The notes: generated by a model from the letters alone, not told the origin. DNA of 64,000 nt from Henriciella marina (GCF_027213945.1 NZ_JAPWGW010000001.1:1-64000); one strand, 5' to 3'. Shown: positions 40,373 through 49,167, counted from the first letter of the stretch. Numbers and translations: made by a program.

Positions 40373-41730
40373 CAGAGGAGTGGACCAAACAGCCGGGCAA
40401 CCGGGGCCAGTAATCGGACATGCCAGGGCCCTGGAACCGCGACCGGGCGCGACTTTGAAAAGTCGTCTTCCAGCATGGTCTCAACATCGAGCGCAAAGGA
40501 CCGGTCCTCAATCAGCGCAGTCTGTTCGAAGTTCAGCAGGGCCGAGCGGATATCAAGATTAACCGTGCCGACCGACGCGATATCGTCGTCAATCAGCATG
40601 ACCTTGGAATGCATGAATCCCGGCTGGTAGGCACAAATCTGAACGCCCGCTTCCTTCAGGCCGCGCGCGGCATTGCGCGATGCATACCAGGCTATGATGT
40701 TGTCAGAGGGCTCCGGGATAAGGATGCGCACCTCGACGCCGCGCAATGAAGCCAGCTGAAGCGCCGTCAACAGATCAGTATGCGGCACGAGATAGGGCGT
40801 CGCGATCCAGAGCCTGTGACGTGCGAGATTGACAAGCCCGCAGAGTAGCAGGCTGCCACGTTCGAGCCTGTCGGTTGGCCCGAAGCCCATCATGAGGCCG
40901 CGCTGAGGGCCATCAACGTCTGGCGGGGCGGCAGATTGGAGAAATGGTAGCTTCCTGCCTGTCACCGCCTCCCAATCGAACGCGAAGATATCGCGCAGCT
41001 GCGCCACCATCGGGCCTTTGATGCTGAGGTGCGTGTCACGCCAGGATTCGAACTTCTTTCCCCCATCGATATATTCATTTCCGACATTGATCCCCCCGGT
41101 AAACCCGAGCGAACCGTCGATTACCACTGCCTTGCGATGATTGCGGAAATTCACGCCGATGCGGCCCAGCGCGCGATGTGGGCCCGGAATGCCGTGTATT
41201 TCAATGCCTGCGGCCTGAAGGGCGCGGACATAGCTGAACCCAAGGAACAATGAGCCGACCATGTCGCAAAGTATGCGGACTTCAACTCCGCGCTTTGCCG
41301 CCTGAATCAAGCGCTCCCTAAGATTGTGGCCGATGGCGTCGGAGCGAATAATGTAAAACTGGACAAGTATCTCGCGCTCTGCCGCGTCTATGGCGGCGAA
41401 AATTGCATCAAATGTCGCCTGACCGTCCACAAGAAGCTTGACTGTATTGCCATCGGTCGGCGGGTTCGCGGCAAGGTTGGCGAAACTGTCGAGCCGCCCC
41501 TGTTCGGGTTTTGCGAGCGCCTGTACATCGTGTCCCGCCCTCCCGAACGACAGACGGGAGACGCTGCCAAATACCGCGAAGGCCGGTAATGCCAGAAGCG
41601 GAAAAGAAACGAGGAACACGACCCAGGCTGCTGCACCTTGCGGCGTTCTCGCAGTGGTGATCGCGGCGCGAGCTACCAAGATGCCAACAAGCACGAGCAC
41701 GGCCTGCAAACCAATGCCTAGACCAATCAT
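40372..41730 (-). CDS. Cardiolipin synthase-like phospholipase D family protein
   Basis: 452 residues from the ATG at 41730 (AGGA seven bases upstream); a GTG two codons earlier is less likely. Two N-terminal membrane helices (about residues 1-60) precede two PLD catalytic domains. HKD motifs are NHRKAVVIDG followed by FTGGINVGNEY, and HSKVMLIDDDIASVGTVNLD. This is the ClsA layout. It joins two phosphatidylglycerols, or uses another alcohol donor, to make cardiolipin at the inner membrane. Co-transcribed with the EEP-family gene downstream. Confidence 0.9.
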   Translation of the reverse strand: MIGLGIGLQAVLVLVGILVARAAITTARTPQGAAAWVVFLVSFPLLALPAFAVFGSVSRLSFGRAGHDVQALAKPEQGRLDSFANLAANPPTDGNTVKLLVDGQATFDAIFAAIDAAEREILVQFYIIRSDAIGHNLRERLIQAAKRGVEVRILCDMVGSLFLGFSYVRALQAAGIEIHGIPGPHRALGRIGVNFRNHRKAVVIDGSLGFTGGINVGNEYIDGGKKFESWRDTHLSIKGPMVAQLRDIFAFDWEAVTGRKLPFLQSAAPPDVDGPQRGLMMGFGPTDRLERGSLLLCGLVNLARHRLWIATPYLVPHTDLLTALQLASLRGVEVRILIPEPSDNIIAWYASRNAARGLKEAGVQICAYQPGFMHSKVMLIDDDIASVGTVNLDIRSALLNFEQTALIEDRSFALDVETMLEDDFSKSRPVAVPGPWHVRLLAPVARLFGPLL

Positions 41731-41800
41731 CGTCACGTCCTGTCCGTGTGATCAGCGCCCAGCACCGGGGATACGAATTTCCACGATCGAAGGCAAGGAA

Positions 41801-41865
41801 GGGTATTGCCAGAAGAACTTCGCTTGAGCCGCACGTACCGACCACTCCTATGTCCGCGGCATGAT
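41801..41865 (+). mobile_element. IS6 left-end remnant
   Basis: GGGTATTGCCAGAAGAACTT followed by CGCTTGAG matches the first 28 bases of the intact IS6 at 3036 with one change. Weaker similarity continues through the leader to CCGGCATG/GCGGCATG, the position of the transposase start. The transposase itself is gone; the adjoining sequence becomes a KDPG aldolase fragment. Confidence 0.75.
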
Positions 41866-41889
41866 CCACGGAGACGCGTGGCGGCCCAG

Positions 41890-42144
41890 GCTCTTGTAGC
41901 GTTCCTGCTGGGCGGGCCTAAGTATATTGCGGCCCTTCAGGCACCGCTCGCTGAGCTCAAACTGATGCCGAGTGGTGGCATCACGCTGGACAATGTCAGT
42001 GAGTATCTTGCCCTTCCGAACGTCATTGCCGTCGGCGTCTCATGGCTGGCACCAACTGGTCTCCAGAGCCACCAGGACCGGAAAGCAATAACCCAAAACT
42101 GCGAGAAACTTGCGGAACGGCTCGCCGCAGACACGAACATCTAG
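41890..42144 (+). pseudogene. eda: C-terminal fragment of KDPG/KHG aldolase
   Basis: About 80 codons ending at the TAG at 42142. The segment GGPKYIAALQAPLAELKLMP, then SGGITLDNVSEYLALPNVIA and VGVSWLAP matches the last third of 2-keto-3-deoxy-6-phosphogluconate aldolase (the usual pattern is GGxxxLKAL, PTGGI, YLALPNV, GGSWL). The N-terminal two thirds with the Schiff-base lysine are missing; an IS6 left end lies immediately upstream. The open frame continues into IS-derived sequence to 41806 but is not a natural start. Almost certainly inactive. Confidence 0.8.
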
Positions 42145-42179
42145 GCTGGGCGCGCACGAACTGATGGCGGCATCAAGAG

Positions 42180-42881
42180 TTACATCGTCTCAGGCGCGCG
42201 TTCGTTTACCTTCGGGCCTGCTTTCGAAAGCTGCGACTGATAGGCCTCGATCCGAGCTTGCAATAGCTCACGTCCCTGCGGCGTTGCGGATCCTTTCAGA
42301 CAAAGCGCATAGCCGACACCAACCGTCGCTGTCAGGGCGAAGGTCGACAGGCTGCCGACAGCCCAGGAGAGAAGCGCGCCGCCCGTTACATGCGCCATGG
42401 ACTGCATGATCAGATCGGCCGGTATGTTGCTTGCGAGGTAGCCATCATTCACCGCATTGCGCACGAGCCCCAGCCAGATTGCACGCGTCTGGGCAAGCCG
42501 CTCTGGCGTCGCGAGCCCGGTATCGTCCTGGCCCGACGTGGTCAGAAGCGCACGCCACAGCGTGCGATAGAACTCCGGGTCACTCGTGTAATAGCTGAAA
42601 GCCAAGTCGTGCGCGCCGAAGATACGGTCGATGCTGTTACCACTATCGAGCTTGCGGAAACGTTCAGCGAAGTCACGCTCATCCTCGAGCACGGCGAGCA
42701 CCACAGCGCGTTTTGATCCGAACAGATTGTAGGGTGTGGACAGGCTGACGCCCGCGCGCTGCGCCAGCGTACGCATGGATAGATCCGTCTCGCCTGTTTC
42801 ACGGATCAGGTCGCGTGCAGCGCGCACGATATCGCTGCGCCGACGAGCCTTGGCCTGCTCGCGCTTGCCCAAGTCTTCCAC
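42180..42881 (-). CDS. TetR-family regulator at the end of the epoxide-hydrolase operon
   Basis: 233 residues from a GTG at 42881 with GGAAGGG upstream; TTG starts at 42920 or 42932, inside the end of the upstream gene, are alternatives. The helix-turn-helix is at the N-terminus: RRRSDIVRAARDLIRETG and RTLAQRAGVSLSTPYNLFG, then SKRAVVLAVLEDE. The C-terminal half is typical TetR helical sequence. As last gene of a tightly packed operon it probably controls that operon in response to its substrate. The divergent promoter lies beyond 47587. Confidence 0.85.
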   Translation of the reverse strand: MEDLGKREQAKARRRSDIVRAARDLIRETGETDLSMRTLAQRAGVSLSTPYNLFGSKRAVVLAVLEDERDFAERFRKLDSGNSIDRIFGAHDLAFSYYTSDPEFYRTLWRALLTTSGQDDTGLATPERLAQTRAIWLGLVRNAVNDGYLASNIPADLIMQSMAHVTGGALLSWAVGSLSTFALTATVGVGYALCLKGSATPQGRELLQARIEAYQSQLSKAGPKVNERAPETM

Positions 42882-42909
42882 GGTTTCAAGGCCCTTCCCT
42901 GCCGCTCTC

Positions 42910-44430
42910 TCAGGCCGCAAGTTCAGCCTCAACGGAGGTCTGCCGCATATCGGCTTTCGGGTCGAGGTTGAGCGCCAGCATCATCTGATCTCGCTCCGGC
43001 CCCAGCTTTGGCGGATAGGCGGCCGCATTCCGCTTCCTGCCGCGCGCCCAACACCAGAGAACCCGCCCCAGATTGGCTGGTTTGCCGAGCCATTTGTTTG
43101 GATGTTCCAGCATATGAAAGCCGCGCATGGCCTGACGAAGAAGGTCCACGTCAGAGCGCAACGCGATCCGCACGCCATCGTCAAAGAAGCTCTCCACCAG
43201 TTTGCCGCGCCAGCTCTTCTTATAGCCTCGTGTTAAAGCAGCTTCAGCCCGTTTGATGGCGGAGCGGTCCTGGGCGCGCTGGTTCATATAGTAAGGTCGA
43301 AGTTCTGTGCGCAGCTTGCCATGATAAACGCGTTGCCGCTCGCTCGCGTCAGACGTTTCTTCAAGCGTTTCACGTAGCATTTCTGCGCTGACCGCGGCAA
43401 AGGAGCAGCCACGCCCATAGAGCGGGTTCGTGCGCACCAGCGTGTCTCCAAGCGGATAGTAATTACGCGTTGCCGGTTTCTCATCAACGACCATGTCGCG
43501 CCAACGGCTGTGCAGGTCACCCATACCGTGAACCTTGCCGCGCGGCTCGGACCGGGCCGCATCGGTCCATGGCTCAACGCCCGGAAGCTGAAGCGTGATC
43601 GCGTGGAATACGTCCGGATTCATGATGGCCTTGCGAAGCTCAAGTTCGACTTCGGGCACCGAAACCGTCACCGAAAAGTAGCCATTGTCACCGGGGAAGA
43701 CGCCAAACTTGATATAACCAAGGTCACCGCTAGCTGGCGGGTTTTCGGCCCGCGAGGGCTCTTCCTGCCCGGGGCGTAGCCGATAGTGGCGAGTGAAGTA
43801 GAGGATACCCGCCGTTTCGCTCTCCTCCCCAATTGCCGCGCCTTCATCCATCAGCTGCTGGATCAGAAAGCCCGATTTGCCGCTTGCATCGACGATAATG
43901 TCTGCAGACAGAACCACTGGCTCATTATTCTCTGCTCCGCTTACACCGTTGACCTCAATGACGCTGCCTTCGCCCGACTGCGTGGTCAGTTTGCGCACGA
44001 AAAAGCCGGACCGGATCGTGACATTCTCCAGCCCGTCGACATAGCGGCGAATGGCCAGCTCAAGCGTCGTTCGGCGACTGGTGATAATGGTGAGGTCTGC
44101 ATCCTCAGGCAGCGGCTCATAGAGCTCACGCTGCTGCTCGGTCAGCATCATGTCGAAGGTGAGATCGCGCGTACCGAGGGCTTTCAGCTCCTGAAGTAGC
44201 TCTGGATGGTGCTGCTTGATGATGTTGCGAAGACGGGCAAGAAAGGCATGGCTCTGACGGACATGGCCCGCCCCGCGCCGGTGCCAGTCGAGGAATACGA
44301 CGTCCGGATCATCAGCAGGCGGTGGCTGGTCCCGCTCCAGTATGGTGATCTGGCGGCCGGTTGGCGCGAGCGACAGCGCGGTACAGAGCCCGCCAATACC
44401 AGCACCAATGACGAGGACTGTCTCTGTCAT
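42910..44430 (-). CDS. FAD-dependent monooxygenase
   Basis: 506 residues. N-terminal FAD-binding motif VIGAGIGGLCTALSL and LERD at the end of the second strand. A second dinucleotide motif region has ADIIVDASGKSGFLI, and the late FAD contact GDTLVRTNPLYGRGCSFA is the GD motif of aromatic hydroxylase-like enzymes. The sequence is in the group of FAD-dependent epoxidases/hydroxylases with no fused reductase. Its ATG overlaps the epoxide hydrolase stop by 4 bases, so an epoxidation followed by hydrolysis to a diol is a natural reading, though the order of steps is inferred. Confidence 0.85.
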   Translation of the reverse strand: MTETVLVIGAGIGGLCTALSLAPTGRQITILERDQPPPADDPDVVFLDWHRRGAGHVRQSHAFLARLRNIIKQHHPELLQELKALGTRDLTFDMMLTEQQRELYEPLPEDADLTIITSRRTTLELAIRRYVDGLENVTIRSGFFVRKLTTQSGEGSVIEVNGVSGAENNEPVVLSADIIVDASGKSGFLIQQLMDEGAAIGEESETAGILYFTRHYRLRPGQEEPSRAENPPASGDLGYIKFGVFPGDNGYFSVTVSVPEVELELRKAIMNPDVFHAITLQLPGVEPWTDAARSEPRGKVHGMGDLHSRWRDMVVDEKPATRNYYPLGDTLVRTNPLYGRGCSFAAVSAEMLRETLEETSDASERQRVYHGKLRTELRPYYMNQRAQDRSAIKRAEAALTRGYKKSWRGKLVESFFDDGVRIALRSDVDLLRQAMRGFHMLEHPNKWLGKPANLGRVLWCWARGRKRNAAAYPPKLGPERDQMMLALNLDPKADMRQTSVEAELAA

Positions 44431-45389
44431 CCATCTACCTCCTTCAGGAAGCGAAGAATGACCTCATTGGTCTTTTCCGGTGCTTCCTGCTGCGTCCAGT
44501 GGCCAATTCCAGGAATGAGCTCATTGATGCGCAGGTCGCGCACATAGGTCGGCATCGCCTGATAGGCTTCGGCGGCCATCATGATGACGCCATCATTTGC
44601 GCCGCCCAGAAAGAAGGCGGGCTGGTCAATGTGTTCCGGCGCGCCTTCGGTGAGCTTCCACGCCAGGTCATGATTACGGTAATAGTTAAGCGGCCCACGC
44701 ATGCCCGAGCGGGTGAACTCGGCCGCATAGAAATCGAGGTCTTCCTCGCTCAACCAGCCCGGAAGTTTGTCCGGGTTGGGCAAGCCGGAGAACATGTCGT
44801 CCTCTGGGCCCTTAACCGGTAGCTGGGTCAAATCAGTCTCACCGCCTGCAAGCACCATGAATTTTTTCAGGGCGGTGCGAATGTCGGCTTCAAACTCAGC
44901 CTCGGCCACGCCCGGCTCAAAGAAGTAGAGCTGGTAGAAGAACTGGCCCTTGAACATTTCCCGCATGGCCGGCATCGGCTGGACCGGAGAGCGCGGCATG
45001 AAGGGCACCGATAGCGCCCCAACCGCCCGCACCTTGTCGGGATGATGTAGCGCCGTCGCCCAGGCTGTCGGCGCGCCCCAGTCGTGGCCGATGACGATCG
45101 CTTGGTCATACCCCAGCGCGGGGATCAGGCCGATAATGTCCTTGCGGACCTCGACTTGGTTATAGGCCTCGATCTCATGCGGCTTGTCGGACTTGCCATA
45201 ACCGCGCATGTCCGGTGCCACGACATGGTAGCCAGCTTCCGCAATCGCCTTGAACTGGTGGCGCCAGGAATACCACGACTCCGGAAAGCCATGCAGGAGC
45301 AGGACGAGAGGCCCCTCCCCTGCTTCTGCAATGTTTAGCTCTATGCCATTCGTTGCGATCCGGCGCTCACTCACTCCCGGCCAGCTCAT
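44427..45389 (-). CDS. Epoxide hydrolase-like alpha/beta hydrolase
   Basis: 320 residues. Epoxide hydrolase pattern: LLLHGFPESWYSWRHQ (oxyanion hole HGFP), nucleophile Asp in VIGHDWGAPTAW, Asp in FFLGGANDGVI and the catalytic His in IPGIGHWTQQE. The Asp nucleophile in place of Ser separates it from esterases; haloalkane dehalogenases are the other Asp-type option, but the HGFPESWYSW context favours epoxides. It overlaps both neighbours by four bases. Confidence 0.87.
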   Translation of the reverse strand: MSWPGVSERRIATNGIELNIAEAGEGPLVLLLHGFPESWYSWRHQFKAIAEAGYHVVAPDMRGYGKSDKPHEIEAYNQVEVRKDIIGLIPALGYDQAIVIGHDWGAPTAWATALHHPDKVRAVGALSVPFMPRSPVQPMPAMREMFKGQFFYQLYFFEPGVAEAEFEADIRTALKKFMVLAGGETDLTQLPVKGPEDDMFSGLPNPDKLPGWLSEEDLDFYAAEFTRSGMRGPLNYYRNHDLAWKLTEGAPEHIDQPAFFLGGANDGVIMMAAEAYQAMPTYVRDLRINELIPGIGHWTQQEAPEKTNEVILRFLKEVDG

Positions 45390-47083
45390 TCGGCTGCGAC
45401 CAGTTCAGGCTGCCGGGACGTCTCGCCCGGCAGGACAGCGCCGCGCGCTTCCTGATAGCCACCCTTGGCCGACCATGCGATGCCACCGCTTACGATCACC
45501 GTGTCGACGCCGTGGGATTCGCGCACATAGCGGCTACCATCGCCCGGCACGTCCTGAACAAACTTTTCCACGCCGCGATTGACTGTCTGCGGGTCAAAAA
45601 CGGCTATATCGGCGATGTAGCCAGACTGTAAAAGGCCGCGTTCAGGAATGCCCCAGATCGACGCCGTGTCAGAGGTGATCTTCTTCACCGCATCCTCGAG
45701 CCGCATGGTCTTCAGGTCGCGGACGAAATGCGCGAACAGGTAGCCCGTGTCGCCATATGTCGAGAAGGACAGGATGTGCGCCCCGCCATCGCTGGCCCCG
45801 ATATGCACTCGCGGATGCTTGAGCAGGCTGACGACTTTCTCATCGTCATTATGGCCCATGTCGGCAGCAAGGAAGTGCGCCTCCAGATCCTCTTCGACTG
45901 AAATGTCGATCATGGCCTCTACCGGCGTGACACCCCGGTCAGCGGCGATGCCCGCGAGGGTCTGGCCCACATATTTCTGGTTTGCCTCGGTTTTAACCTG
46001 GCGAAGGACAAGCTTTTCCCAGAGACCTTTTGCGTCGGCGACCTCAGCGGCCCGCGCCTTTCTGTTCTCAGGATCGGCGAAGTGTGCCTTGATTTCCACC
46101 GGGGTGCCGAAGCGCATGATCCGGTACCAGTTCGAGTAGCGGATGAAGAGGAGGCTCGGTACGGCAAAAGAGAAAGAGATGTCGATCGGGCGGGTCTGCA
46201 CCTGCGGCCAGACACGAGCGCCACGGGCAAACTGCTCATCAACGCGCTTCATCACCCTGTCGACCGCGTCCACATTATCCGCATTCACGAAGAGCGGCGA
46301 GAAGGTCGTTGGGATCTGATACTTGATCGACAACTCTGCGAGTTGATCAAGCCGCGCAATCGTGAGGTCCGGGTCGTAAAATTCCGGAACGATCTGCAGC
46401 ATGCGGCCATACTCACCTAGAACGGCGGCAAGCGCATCGACTTCGCGCGCGTCGGCATAACGGCTTGGCACGGGCTGTAGCGTCTCATCCATGTCGACAT
46501 AGCTGGTGGAAAGGCCCGCTGCGCCAGCGTTGAGACATTCGCGCAGGACGTCCTGCATCTGCGCGATTTCCCCATCTGTCGCCGTGCGCTCTGTGGCGGC
46601 ATCATTCATTACCCATAGGCGAATGACGCTGTGACCCACAAGTGGCGCAACGTTGATCGCGAGGCCCTTGCGGATGCGCGTGATATATTCAGAGAAGGTC
46701 TCCCAGTCCCAGACGACACCTTCGCGGAAAGCCTTGTAGGGCATTTCCTCAATCTGGTTGAACATGCCGACCAGGCGCATGCGGTGGTCAGCTTTCAAAG
46801 GCGCCAGCGAGAGGGAGCAATTGCCCGGAACGATCGTCGTGACACCATGTGACAGGGCCGGCTTCGCGGCGCCATCCCAGAGAAGCTGGGCATCGAAGTG
46901 GGTGTGCGGATCAATGAAGCCAGGTGCGACGACCTTGCCGGATGCGTCGACTTCCTTGTCAGCGGTTTCAGCAATCTTGCCAATCTTGGCGATACGATTG
47001 CCTTTGACGGCAACGTCGGCCTGATAGCCTGGCAGGCCGGAGCCATCGACGACCGTGCCGTTGCGGATAATGAGATCATACAT
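45386..47083 (-). CDS. Amidohydrolase, N-acyl-D-amino-acid deacylase family
   Basis: 565 residues from the ATG at 47083 (AGAGGGAAA upstream). Starts MYDLIIRNGTVVDGSG as these amidohydrolases do, then the metal site GFIDPHTHFDAQLLWD (HTH), SHGVTTIVPGNCSLSLAP, and the later GASDGGAHI. The D-aminoacylase branch hydrolyses amides of D-amino acids, but many homologues in alphaproteobacterial catabolic clusters have unknown substrates. It overlaps its neighbours on both sides. With a monooxygenase and an epoxide hydrolase it may remove an amide or lactam/urea-type group of the same compound. Confidence 0.85.
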   Translation of the reverse strand: MYDLIIRNGTVVDGSGLPGYQADVAVKGNRIAKIGKIAETADKEVDASGKVVAPGFIDPHTHFDAQLLWDGAAKPALSHGVTTIVPGNCSLSLAPLKADHRMRLVGMFNQIEEMPYKAFREGVVWDWETFSEYITRIRKGLAINVAPLVGHSVIRLWVMNDAATERTATDGEIAQMQDVLRECLNAGAAGLSTSYVDMDETLQPVPSRYADAREVDALAAVLGEYGRMLQIVPEFYDPDLTIARLDQLAELSIKYQIPTTFSPLFVNADNVDAVDRVMKRVDEQFARGARVWPQVQTRPIDISFSFAVPSLLFIRYSNWYRIMRFGTPVEIKAHFADPENRKARAAEVADAKGLWEKLVLRQVKTEANQKYVGQTLAGIAADRGVTPVEAMIDISVEEDLEAHFLAADMGHNDDEKVVSLLKHPRVHIGASDGGAHILSFSTYGDTGYLFAHFVRDLKTMRLEDAVKKITSDTASIWGIPERGLLQSGYIADIAVFDPQTVNRGVEKFVQDVPGDGSRYVRESHGVDTVIVSGGIAWSAKGGYQEARGAVLPGETSRQPELVAAE

Positions 47084-47348
47084 GGGGCGTTTCCCTCTGG
47101 TCTTGTCTTTGTTCGTTGAGATATCGGGCCGAAGAGGCGGCGAGTGCGTCGCGCACATGCTCCCACCCGGTGCCGGTCAGGTCTTCCGGCTGGTCTGCGC
47201 CGGTCGACTTCATCAGTTGGCTTGTCGCGTACTCATCAAGCGTCACGAGAGACTGCCCGCCATTCTCGAAGGCGAGCGTCACAATCAGCTCCGCGATACC
47301 ATCATGGGCGGCGGCGATCTGGACGTGCTTGATGATTGCGCTGTTCAT
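47076..47348 (-). CDS. Small conserved-looking protein of the amidohydrolase operon
   Basis: 90 residues starting MNSAIIKHVQIAAAHDGIAE. Its end overlaps the amidohydrolase start by eight bases and its start overlaps the stop of the next upstream gene by four, so it is part of the coupled operon. Predicted mixed alpha/beta, soluble, no cysteines, no signal peptide. I do not recognise a family. Coupling suggests an accessory subunit or a small enzyme for the same pathway. Confidence 0.7.
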   Translation of the reverse strand: MNSAIIKHVQIAAAHDGIAELIVTLAFENGGQSLVTLDEYATSQLMKSTGADQPEDLTGTGWEHVRDALAASSARYLNEQRQDQRETPHV

Positions 47349-47587
47349 GCGGCTGCCATGGGTGGCTCGATGAAGATCACGTCGCTCGGCAGGATCGGAT
47401 TGCCGGCGCGCGGGCTGCCTTCCGGGGCCGGTGCGCGCATGTAGACGTGAAGGTTCCAGCTCTGCAGGCTGGAGACGCCCTCGTCAGTCTTCAGCTTCGG
47501 CAATTCCCGCTCGGCAATCGTCGCCCAGCTATCGCCAGTCTGCGGCCGAATAAATTTGCGGACAACCGATAGGTTGGCATCAGTCAT
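47345..47587 (-). CDS. Small protein with a LysM-like N-terminal segment, first gene of the operon
   Basis: 80 residues from the ATG at 47587 (GGGAGCG upstream). A segment TGDSWATIAERELP resembles the start of a LysM or tail-X-like fold, where a Gly-Asp and a Trp open a short helix; the C-terminal half ends ILPSDVIFIEPP, which also fits LysM. No signal peptide, so it is cytoplasmic. Function unknown. It leads a six-gene operon in which every junction overlaps. Confidence 0.65.
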   Translation of the reverse strand: MTDANLSVVRKFIRPQTGDSWATIAERELPKLKTDEGVSSLQSWNLHVYMRAPAPEGSPRAGNPILPSDVIFIEPPMAAA

Positions 47588-47804
47588 GTTTCGCTCCCGT
47601 CCTGTTTCCACAAAATTAGAACATGTTCTGATATTTCTCACAAGCGTTTTCACCGCGACTGACCCGCCAGGACAGGAGGGATCCCGGACTGGCGACGTGA
47701 CCGCAGCCTGAACGGCGAGGTCCGGCTTGGTTAAGTGCAGCGGTCCTAGACAAGGCTCAGTGGGCGTCGCTCTCGCGCCTTCGACCCTGAAAGGAAAACT
47801 GAAA

Positions 47805-48317
47805 ATGAAACTCCGTCTTCTCCTCGCCGCGTCCGCCAGCCTTGTCTCTGTTGCCGCCGCCGCACCGGTCGCCGATGCGCAACCGCGCAGCCAGATCCGC
47901 ATCGAACAATCCGGCATGAATAATCAGTTTGCAGGCCGCCAGAGTGGCTATCAGGTGTCCCTATCGGTGAAGCAGGATGGCTATGAGCAGTACATTCAGG
48001 CAGCCCAAAGTGGGGCGCATGCAGTCGCCGCAATACGTCAGTATGGAAAGCGAAACGAAGCCGGCCTGACGCAGGATGGATGGCGCAACCGGTCGTTCCT
48101 TGGACAACTCGGCGCCTATAACCGGTCGAACACCTACCAGTCCGGCAGTAACAATATCACCGGGATCGCCCAGATGGGATCAAACAATACGGCGCTGACG
48201 ACCCAGACTGGCTCCTACAGCGCGCTGGGCGTCATTCAGGTTGGCAATGGTCAGACGACGAATGTCACCCAGACACGAAGCGGAGAAGTAAAGCTCGTCA
48301 TCCAGGGTGGATTCTGA
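47805..48317 (+). CDS. Curlin-repeat (CsgA/CsgB-like) secreted protein 1
   Basis: 170 residues from the ATG at 47805 with AAAGGA upstream. Signal peptide 1-26 ends VADAQ. The mature part is a run of about 22-residue curlin-type repeats with the Q-x-G-x-x-N spacing: IEQSGMNNQF, VKQDGYEQ, AQSGAHAV, IRQYGKRNEA, TQDGWRNR, YQSGSNNIT, AQMGSNNTA, IQVGNGQTT, TQTRSGEV. This spacing forms amyloid beta-helices in curli. It would be secreted and polymerise at the surface, but no csgG/E/F export genes are in the window. A paralogue follows, and a terminator lies between. Confidence 0.82.
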   Translation: MKLRLLLAASASLVSVAAAAPVADAQPRSQIRIEQSGMNNQFAGRQSGYQVSLSVKQDGYEQYIQAAQSGAHAVAAIRQYGKRNEAGLTQDGWRNRSFLGQLGAYNRSNTYQSGSNNITGIAQMGSNNTALTTQTGSYSALGVIQVGNGQTTNVTQTRSGEVKLVIQGGF

Positions 48318-48345
48318 ACAGGCACCGGGTATCAAACCACCAGAC

Positions 48346-48382
48346 AAAGCAGGAAAGGCCCGGACGCCTCTCCTGCTTTTTG
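48346..48382 (+). terminator. Terminator between the two curlin genes
   Basis: AAAGCAGGA and TCCTGCTTT pair around a 16-nt loop and run into TTTTTGCTTTT. It isolates the first curlin gene, so the second uses its own promoter. Confidence 0.75.
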
Positions 48383-48547
48383 CTTTTGTATCCGCCCGAA
48401 GCCTCACCCAGATCGACGCGTCTCACCGGCATTCAAATCGGTGAGCGGAAGGTGAACGACACACTCCGTTTTGGTTAAGTGGGGGCTTCCTAAACAGGAT
48501 CCTGTGACGCGGTCATCGCGTACACTAGACCCTGAAAGGACCTGAAC

Positions 48548-49060
48548 ATGAACCTCCGTATTCTTCTCGCCGCATCGCTCAGCGTTGTCTCCATCGCCGC
48601 CACTGTTTCGACCGCTGACGCACAGTCGCGTAACAACGTCCGCATCAAACAGTCGGGCTATTCAAATGAGATTGCAGGCCGTCAGACCGGCTACCAGCAG
48701 TCGCTTTCGGTCCGCCAGAATGGCTATGGCCAGTTCATCAGCACCTATCAGAACGGCGCTCGCAATGGCGCGACCGTTGGCCAGTATGGCAGAAGCAATG
48801 ATGCGGTCCTCGCCCAGCATGGCCGCCGCAACTCTACCGTCGTCGGCCAGAACGGTGCCTACAATTACGCCGACACCTATCAGAACGCCTATGCCAGCAC
48901 GACTGGCGTTGCCCAGATCGGTAACGGCCACACCGCTGTCACCACGCAGACCGGCGCATATAACGGCCTCGGCGTCATCCAGGTTGGCGAAGGCCAGCAC
49001 GCAAATGTTCGCCAGTCCGGCCGGGGCAATGTGACCCTCGTCATCCAGGGCGACCACTAA
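48548..49060 (+). CDS. Curlin-repeat (CsgA/CsgB-like) secreted protein 2
   Basis: 170 residues, same length as the first curlin protein and clearly a paralogue, with signal peptide ending ADAQ. Repeats are more regular: IKQSGYSNEI, VRQNGYGQF, YQNGARNGA, GQYGRSNDA, AQHGRRNST, GQNGAYNYA, AQIGNGHTA, IQVGEGQHA, VRQSGRGNV. Gln/Asn content suggests amyloid-type assembly. The upstream DNA repeats that of gene 1 (TTGGTTAAGTG 77-78 bp before each start, GACCCTGAAAGGA just before each ribosome site), so the pair arose as a unit with its promoter. Confidence 0.83.
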   Translation: MNLRILLAASLSVVSIAATVSTADAQSRNNVRIKQSGYSNEIAGRQTGYQQSLSVRQNGYGQFISTYQNGARNGATVGQYGRSNDAVLAQHGRRNSTVVGQNGAYNYADTYQNAYASTTGVAQIGNGHTAVTTQTGAYNGLGVIQVGEGQHANVRQSGRGNVTLVIQGDH

Positions 49061-49077
49061 CCACCAAGTCAGCAATC

Positions 49078-49111
49078 GGCCGGGAGCGCACTTCGCTCTC
49101 GGCCTTCTTTT
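49078..49111 (+). terminator. Terminator after the second curlin gene
   Basis: GGCCGGGAGCG pairs with CGCTCTCGGCC (one mismatch/bulge) around a short loop, followed by TTCTTTT, 18 bp after the stop. Confidence 0.75.
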
Positions 49112-49167
49112 CAAGGACTGACCGATGACATGCGGCGAATAGAGCCGACAAGTCCAACAGTACAATC

